From contig NZ_JACKZC010000012.1 of NCBI RefSeq assembly GCF_014212495.1, forward strand, positions 49,084 through 113,083: a DNA stretch of 64,000 nucleotides. The letters are read 5' to 3'. Made by a program: the position numbers and the translations under genes. The DNA is from Pontibacter sp. Tf4. GTDB lineage: Bacteria > Bacteroidota > Bacteroidia > Cytophagales > Hymenobacteraceae. Below the pieces are notes generated by a model. The model had not been told where the DNA came from. It did not search any database and saw only the letters and a list, made by a program, of their open reading frames with translations. Each line of letters opens with the position of its first letter. Within the stretch, counting starts at the first letter, position 1. This document shows, piece after piece, positions 60,111 to 64,000 of this stretch.

Positions 60111-61766
60111 ATGCATAAAAAATATCTTGCCGGCATTGTTGTGGCTGGTTTAGGCTTAGGTTTGGTATCTTTCAAATCCGACTCTGACCGTTACTTCGAG
60201 ATCGCTAAAAACCTCGATGTATTTGCCACCCTCTTTAAAGAAGTGAACACCTACTACGTGGACGATGTGCCGCCCGCACAAATGATGCGCACCGGTATTG
60301 ATGCCATGCTCAAGTCGCTGGACCCGTACACCAACTATATCCCGGAAGATGATATTGAAGATTTTCGTACCATGACCACCGGTCAGTACGGCGGCATTGG
60401 GGCGGGTATTGGCAGCCACAACGGTAAGGTGGTGATCCAGATGCCTTACGAAGGTTCGCCTGCTCAAAAGGCCGGCCTGGTTATCGGCGACGAGATACTG
60501 AAAATTGATGGCGTTAGTGTTACCGGTAAATCATCGTCTGAGGTAAGCAAACTGCTGAAAGGACAGGCCAACACACCTATTAAACTCGAAATAAAGAGCT
60601 ACGGACAAACCAAGCCACGCACCGTAGAGCTCACCCGTGCCAACATTACTGTAGAGAATGTACCTTATATAGGTATGCTGGATAACGAGATTGGTTACTT
60701 CCAGCTTTCAGGTTTTACCATGGATGCCTCGCGCGAAGTGAAGCAGGCAGTGCAGAAACTGAAGGAAATGGGTGCTAAAAAGATCATTTTTGACCTGCGC
60801 GATAACCCGGGTGGTTTGCTGCACGAAGCAGTAAATATCTCGAACGTGTTTGTGGATAAAGGCAAAGACATAGTAAGCACCAAGGGGAAAGTAAAAGAGT
60901 GGAACAAGACCTACAAAGCGCTGGATGAGCCACTGGATAAAACCGTGCCGCTGGTAGTGCTTACCAGTTCGCGCAGCGCCTCGGCCGCCGAAATTGTAGC
61001 TGGCGTAATGCAGGACTACGACCGCGCTGTGCTGGTGGGCGAACGTACTTTTGGTAAAGGCCTGGTGCAGGCAACACGTCCGCTATCTTATAACTCCCAG
61101 TTAAAAGTAACAACCGCTAAATATTACACACCAAGTGGCCGTTGCATTCAGGCTATCGATTATTCGCACCGCAACGAGGATGGCAGTGTAGGCACTATCC
61201 CGGATTCGCTGCGGATAGCTTTTAAAACAGCCGGTGGCCGTGTGGTATACGATGGTGGTGGCATCAGTCCGGATGTGGAAGTGCCGCAGCAAGAGTTTTC
61301 TGAAATTGCCCGGACTATAGTTAGTAAAGGCTACCTGTTTGAGTTTGCAAACAAGTATAAAGCCGAGCACCCAACTATAGCATCTGCCAAGGAGTTCCAG
61401 TTATCAGATGCCGATTATCAGAAATTTGTCGCTTTCCTCGCTGATAAAGATGTATCATACACCACAAACGTGGAGCAGGAACTGGAAGAACTGACAACCA
61501 AATCAAAAGACGGCAAACACTACGACGACATAAAAGCGGAACTGGAAGCCATCCGTAAAAAAGTATCGCACAACAAAGCCAACGACCTGCAGCGTTTCCG
61601 TTCCGAAATTCAGGAAATACTGGAAGCTGAAATCGCATCGCGCTATTATCTGCAGAAAGGCTACATCGAAGCCACTTTTGATGATGATCCGGATATCCTG
61701 ATGGCGAAGAATGTCCTGAACGACCCGCAGAAATATGCATCTTACCTGAAAGTAAAAGGCAAGTAA
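60111..61766 (+). CDS. S41 family C-terminal processing peptidase
   Basis: 551 residues. N-terminal membrane anchor or signal (4-20), PDZ domain (about 95-180), then the S41 core with the serine site SRSASAAE near 287-294 and Lys316 in FGKG, forming the Ser-Lys dyad. A helical C-terminal part (about 420-551) extends beyond the minimal family. Likely periplasmic, trimming C-termini of envelope proteins. It follows rnpA by 28 bases. Confidence 0.95.
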   Translation: MHKKYLAGIVVAGLGLGLVSFKSDSDRYFEIAKNLDVFATLFKEVNTYYVDDVPPAQMMRTGIDAMLKSLDPYTNYIPEDDIEDFRTMTTGQYGGIGAGIGSHNGKVVIQMPYEGSPAQKAGLVIGDEILKIDGVSVTGKSSSEVSKLLKGQANTPIKLEIKSYGQTKPRTVELTRANITVENVPYIGMLDNEIGYFQLSGFTMDASREVKQAVQKLKEMGAKKIIFDLRDNPGGLLHEAVNISNVFVDKGKDIVSTKGKVKEWNKTYKALDEPLDKTVPLVVLTSSRSASAAEIVAGVMQDYDRAVLVGERTFGKGLVQATRPLSYNSQLKVTTAKYYTPSGRCIQAIDYSHRNEDGSVGTIPDSLRIAFKTAGGRVVYDGGGISPDVEVPQQEFSEIARTIVSKGYLFEFANKYKAEHPTIASAKEFQLSDADYQKFVAFLADKDVSYTTNVEQELEELTTKSKDGKHYDDIKAELEAIRKKVSHNKANDLQRFRSEIQEILEAEIASRYYLQKGYIEATFDDDPDILMAKNVLNDPQKYASYLKVKGK

Positions 61767-61788
61767 GATTATAAACGATAGACCAATG

Positions 61789-61827
61789 CAAAGGAGATGC
61801 TGTAATAGTATCTCCTTTGTGCTTTTT
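61789..61827 (+). terminator. Terminator of the S41 gene
   Basis: Perfect 10-bp stem CAAAGGAGAT / ATCTCCTTTG, then TGCTTTTT. Confidence 0.8.
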
Positions 61828-61860
61828 AAACTATAGCTTTATAGTATAAACCGGATGCCG

Positions 61861-61868
61861 TACTTTTG
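61861..61868 (+). promoter_or_regulatory. Promoter -7 element of tsaB
   Basis: TACTTTTG, 18 bases before the chosen ATG. No TTG at the ideal distance; a CTATAG motif occupies the upstream region. Confidence 0.5.
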
Positions 61869-61886
61869 CAGTACACACATACGACT

Positions 61887-62579
61887 ATGGCTTTACTTCT
61901 TTCACTCGAAACGTCCTCAACAGTTTGTTCGGTAGCGCTGCACCGCGATGCACAGCTGCTTGGTATATCAGAACTGCAGATCGAGAAATCGCATTCGTCG
62001 CATATTACAGTTATGATAAACCAGCTGATCGAGAACTGTGGCTATGAGCTGAAACAAATTGATGCCGTAGCGGTTTCTGGTGGACCAGGCTCTTACACGG
62101 GGCTGCGTATTGGTAGTGCTACGGCTAAAGGTATCTGTTACGCGTTGGATAAACCATTGATTTCCGTATCTACGCTCCATAGTTTGGCGCTGCAGGTGAT
62201 ACAGGTAACACCAGATCCGGAACAATATTACTTCTGCCCGATGCTGGATGCCCGCCGCATGGAAGTTTACACCTGCGTAGTAGATAATAAGCTGAACGAA
62301 ACGTTGCCCGTTGAGCCGATCGTGTTGGATGCAGATCGTTTTTCCGCAGAACTACAAGCAAAGCCGGTCATCTTTTTCGGAAGCGGAGCCGGTAAGTTTA
62401 AGCAGTTTCAGGAGGCAAACCCACGGGCACTCTTTATAGATACTATAGTTCCGTCGGCAAAACCGGTCGGCGAACTGGCATTACAGAAATACAACCAACA
62501 GCTTTTTGAGGATGTGGCCTACTATGAACCCTTCTATCTGAAAGATGTTTATATAACAGGAAGCACAAAACAGGCATAA
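61887..62579 (+). CDS. tsaB: tRNA threonylcarbamoyladenosine biosynthesis protein TsaB
   Basis: 230 residues from the ATG giving MALLLSLETSSTVCSVAL. ASKHA-fold with VAVSGGPGSYTGLRIG, the TsaB-defining phrase. Partner of TsaD/TsaE in t6A37 modification of ANN-decoding tRNAs. The DUF2480 gene follows by 12 bases and is probably co-transcribed. Confidence 0.95.
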   Translation: MALLLSLETSSTVCSVALHRDAQLLGISELQIEKSHSSHITVMINQLIENCGYELKQIDAVAVSGGPGSYTGLRIGSATAKGICYALDKPLISVSTLHSLALQVIQVTPDPEQYYFCPMLDARRMEVYTCVVDNKLNETLPVEPIVLDADRFSAELQAKPVIFFGSGAGKFKQFQEANPRALFIDTIVPSAKPVGELALQKYNQQLFEDVAYYEPFYLKDVYITGSTKQA

Positions 62580-62591
62580 ATTAGAATAGCT

Positions 62592-63101
62592 ATGTCAGAG
62601 ATAATAAATAAAGTGGCGCAGAGTGCGCTCGTAACTATAAACCTGGAAGAGTTGCTGCACCCCGGCGAGCGCGTGGTGTATGATATTAAGGATAACCTTT
62701 TCCATGGATTGATACTCCGGGAGAAAGATTTCAGAGCCTTTATAAAAGAGAACGACTGGTCTGTGTATGATGGCAAAAACGTCGCTATCATTTGCTCCGC
62801 CGATGCTATAGTTCCGACCTGGGCCTATATGCTGCTGGCAACAAAGCTGCAGAACCACGCGAACTACTATGTATTCGGTGACCTGGAAGCCCTGGAGCAA
62901 GCCCTGATGCAGGAAGCCATAGCCAAAATAGATCCGGAAGAATACCGCGAAGGCAAAGTAGTGATTAAAGGTTGCGGAAATATACCAGTGCCTACTTATG
63001 CTTATGTTGAGATTATGCGCAAACTACAGCCAGTAGTGAGCAGCCTGATGTATGGCGAACCATGCAGTACAGTGCCTTTATATAAAAAGCCAAAAGTGTA
63101 A
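62592..63101 (+). CDS. DUF2480 family protein
   Basis: 169 residues. EIINKVAQSALVTINLEELL at the start and VIKGCGNIPVPTYAYVEIMR near the C-terminus are typical of DUF2480, a Bacteroidota family of unknown function often next to tsaB or other core genes. Cytosolic. Its last five codons and stop lie inside a perfect 32-bp tandem duplication. Confidence 0.88.
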   Translation: MSEIINKVAQSALVTINLEELLHPGERVVYDIKDNLFHGLILREKDFRAFIKENDWSVYDGKNVAIICSADAIVPTWAYMLLATKLQNHANYYVFGDLEALEQALMQEAIAKIDPEEYREGKVVIKGCGNIPVPTYAYVEIMRKLQPVVSSLMYGEPCSTVPLYKKPKV

Positions 63102-63149
63102 GTCGTACACTATAGATAAAGCCAAAAGTGTAAGTCGTACACTATAGAT
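63086..63149. repeat. Perfect 32-bp tandem duplication
   Basis: Two identical 32-bp units (63086-63117, 63118-63149). Each holds the last DUF2480 codons with stop TAA, an inverted GTGTA..TACAC and a CTATAG core. Confidence 0.92.
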
Positions 63150-63153
63150 ATAG

Positions 63154-63192
63154 AACAAAGGCTCTACTATAAAGTGGGGCCTTTGTTGTTTT
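63154..63192 (+). terminator. Terminator of DUF2480
   Basis: Stem AACAAAGGCTCTACT / AGTGGGGCCTTTGTT (two mismatches/G-T), then GTTTT. Confidence 0.82.
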
Positions 63193-63390
63193 AAGATACT
63201 TCATCTAATATGGAACTATAACCTAGTGTTGAACTGTTACCACTTCACGGCCAAGCCAACCGGGCAGGCCGTCAGAAGGAAGAAGACGGGAGCCAGTTAC
63301 AGGAAGCAGTCAGGCAAGGGAAACCTGAAAAATAATCCGGCTTATTTCCAGCCACTTAAGGGAGCGGGAAGGAAAACTTTACAGGCCGGG
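63193..63390. other. Spacer upstream of the rRNA promoters
   Basis: About 200 bases. GC-rich in its second half; open frames here have no family likeness. No gene called. Confidence 0.5.
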
Positions 63391-63421
63391 TTTGCAAAAC
63401 GGCAAAAGGTTGCTACTTTTG
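63391..63421 (+). promoter_or_regulatory. rRNA operon promoter P1
   Basis: TTTG-N19-TACTTTTG, then CCTCCCCGTTCAGCAGG. The farthest of three promoter units ahead of the rRNA operon. Confidence 0.75.
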
Positions 63422-63567
63422 CCTCCCCGTTCAGCAGGAAGGGCAAGGAAAGTGAGAGAGAAGAAAGCCAGTGAACGGAATGTAAAACCGCGCGCCAGCT
63501 GTAGCAGCCCCTATCCGGCTGCGGTTTCTTCGAAAGCAACTTCCGAAAAAAATCTTTTGACAGGTGC

Positions 63568-63599
63568 TTGCAAAGGCGGGAAAGTTTGCCGTATCTTTG
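63568..63599 (+). promoter_or_regulatory. rRNA operon promoter P2
   Basis: TTG-N21-TATCTTTG, then CACTCCCAACCGAGCAGC. The spacer is two longer than ideal. An A/T tract (GAAAAAAATCTTTT) lies upstream as a possible UP element. Confidence 0.7.
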
Positions 63600-63706
63600 C
63601 ACTCCCAACCGAGCAGCAGGCCGGGGCGGGAAAACAAGCGCCGGGTGTTCTTTTAGAAGAGAAACCGGAAGCCTCGAAAAAAGAAAAAAAGATTTTTGGA
63701 AAGGTA

Positions 63707-63736
63707 TTGCAAGTTCAAAAATGCTTCTTACCTTTG
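63707..63736 (+). promoter_or_regulatory. rRNA operon promoter P3
   Basis: TTG-N19-TACCTTTG, then CACTCCCAAACGGACAAC. A long A tract (63677-63690) lies just upstream. Confidence 0.78.
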
Positions 63737-64000
63737 CACTCCCAAACGGACAACAGGTCTGCTGGGAACACGAAATTGAAAGCATAACAACAGCTACTAC
63801 CAGGTAGCACCTTCTGAAAACGTTCAGAAGCAAACTTTCTCCTTCTTCACAACAGGTGAGGAGTGAGGGAAAGAAAAGAGTTCTTTGAGAGAGTGGAATT
63901 GAAACAGACAAGCACAAAGTCTAAATGGTGGGGCCGGCCACCTTTAAAAAATCCGGCAGAAAGATTAGCAAGCATACAGGGGCTGGATCAGGCGAGACAC
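63737..64000 (+). other. Leader of an rRNA operon (16S gene lies beyond the window)
   Basis: Transcribed leader without a protein gene. GTTCTTTGA at 63880-63888 is a boxA-like antitermination site, as found ahead of 16S genes. No 16S sequence (e.g. AGAGTTTGATC) is reached before the right edge. That an rRNA operon follows is inferred from promoters and boxA. Confidence 0.7.
63880..63888 (+). promoter_or_regulatory. boxA-like antitermination site
   Basis: GTTCTTTGA in the leader resembles the E. coli boxA word TGCTCTTTAACA in position and core CTTT. Confidence 0.6.

Larger units (their letters stand above)
503..63145. repeat. Dispersed palindrome AACTATAGTT (core CTATAG), window-wide
   Basis: Perfect 10-mers start at 542, 4459, 5970, 15607, 15872, 16059, 16136, 16783, 19821, 20006, 21772, 23494, 23657, 31031, 39536, 48348, 51538, 55592, 57120, 58602 and 58925. 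About 120 copies of the core CTATAG were counted by eye, most extended on at least one side to AACTATAG or CTATAGTT. Copies occur in coding and non-coding DNA and on no fixed spacing. The motif is its own reverse complement, so it has no strand. No function can be read from the sequence; see the findings. Confidence 0.9.

Noticed and set aside
503..63145. CTATAG copies as insertion-sequence ends or CRISPR-like repeats
   Set aside because: No fixed spacing, no target-site duplications and no transposase or cas gene; copies sit inside intact genes.
63342..63917. 191-codon minus-strand frame and overlapping plus-strand frames in the rRNA leader
   Set aside because: They cross three promoter elements and a boxA-like site; composition is random (Ser/Cys/Leu-rich).

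Overview
The window looks like chromosomal DNA of an aerobic, gliding-lineage member of the Bacteroidota, most likely a Hymenobacteraceae/Cytophagales organism such as Pontibacter. This rests on the gene families present: GldB, GldD and GldE, a protein with a type IX secretion sorting domain, paired Bacteroidota-style outer-membrane barrels, a 30S bTHX mini-protein and DUF2480/DUF6150 proteins. Promoters also fit the Bacteroidota form TTG-N19-TAnnTTTG, and most genes lack a clear Shine-Dalgarno. The genus is an inference. The region is mostly ordinary core genome: I see no prophage, CRISPR array, intact insertion sequence or integrated plasmid.

Layout. 0-9.7 kb: tail of an acyl-CoA dehydrogenase, a GT2 glycosyltransferase, a secreted protein of unknown function, recG, and the minus-strand run mutY-ssb-gldE-gldD followed by an AT-rich lipoprotein gene. 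10-13 kb: HU, a TPR protein, a 29-residue COX24-like basic protein and ribonuclease E/G. 13-20.5 kb: a porin-like barrel, gldB, a GT4 glycosyltransferase, a YdeI-like protein, a large TonB-receptor-like barrel and a YdjM-like membrane protein. 20.5-24.7 kb: a REP-like inverted repeat beside an AT-rich leucine-rich-repeat gene, nth, an ECF sigma factor with a tiny overlapping partner, a truncated globin and a small unknown. 25-33.9 kb: an MFS transporter, bTHX, the T9SS cargo protein, uvrA, an 0.8-kb repeat-rich spacer, tpiA, a DUF6150 gene and prmA. 33.9-50.9 kb: a 1599-residue exported protein of unknown function, plsY, an M20 dipeptidase, two barrel paralogues, comM, gmhA, an MsbA-like ABC exporter, a Wzi-like capsule protein and upp. 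51-64 kb: a DEAD-box helicase, a type II toxin-antitoxin pair, a dihydroorotase, tRNA-His, a PfkB kinase, an M61 peptidase, rpmH-rnpA, an S41 peptidase, tsaB and DUF2480. The window ends in the leader of an rRNA operon with three stacked promoters; the 16S gene itself starts beyond the window.

The most striking signal is not a gene. A perfect 10-bp palindrome, AACTATAGTT, occurs 21 times by my count against roughly 0.06 expected. Its core CTATAG occurs about 120 times against roughly 16 expected. Copies lie between genes, inside genes (read as Thr-Ile-Val or Asn-Tyr-Ser), across stop codons and in loops of rho-independent terminators. They are absent from uvrA and nearly absent from the 4.8-kb giant gene. 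This resembles highly iterated palindromes such as cyanobacterial HIP1, and its function here is unknown. Counts were made by eye and should be recomputed.

Functional themes are the cell envelope (gliding/T9SS, surface polysaccharide, outer-membrane barrels), genome maintenance (RecG, MutY, Nth, Ssb, UvrA, ComM, HU) and translation or RNA metabolism (bTHX, L34, RnpA, Rng, PrmA, TsaB, tRNA-His, rRNA leader).
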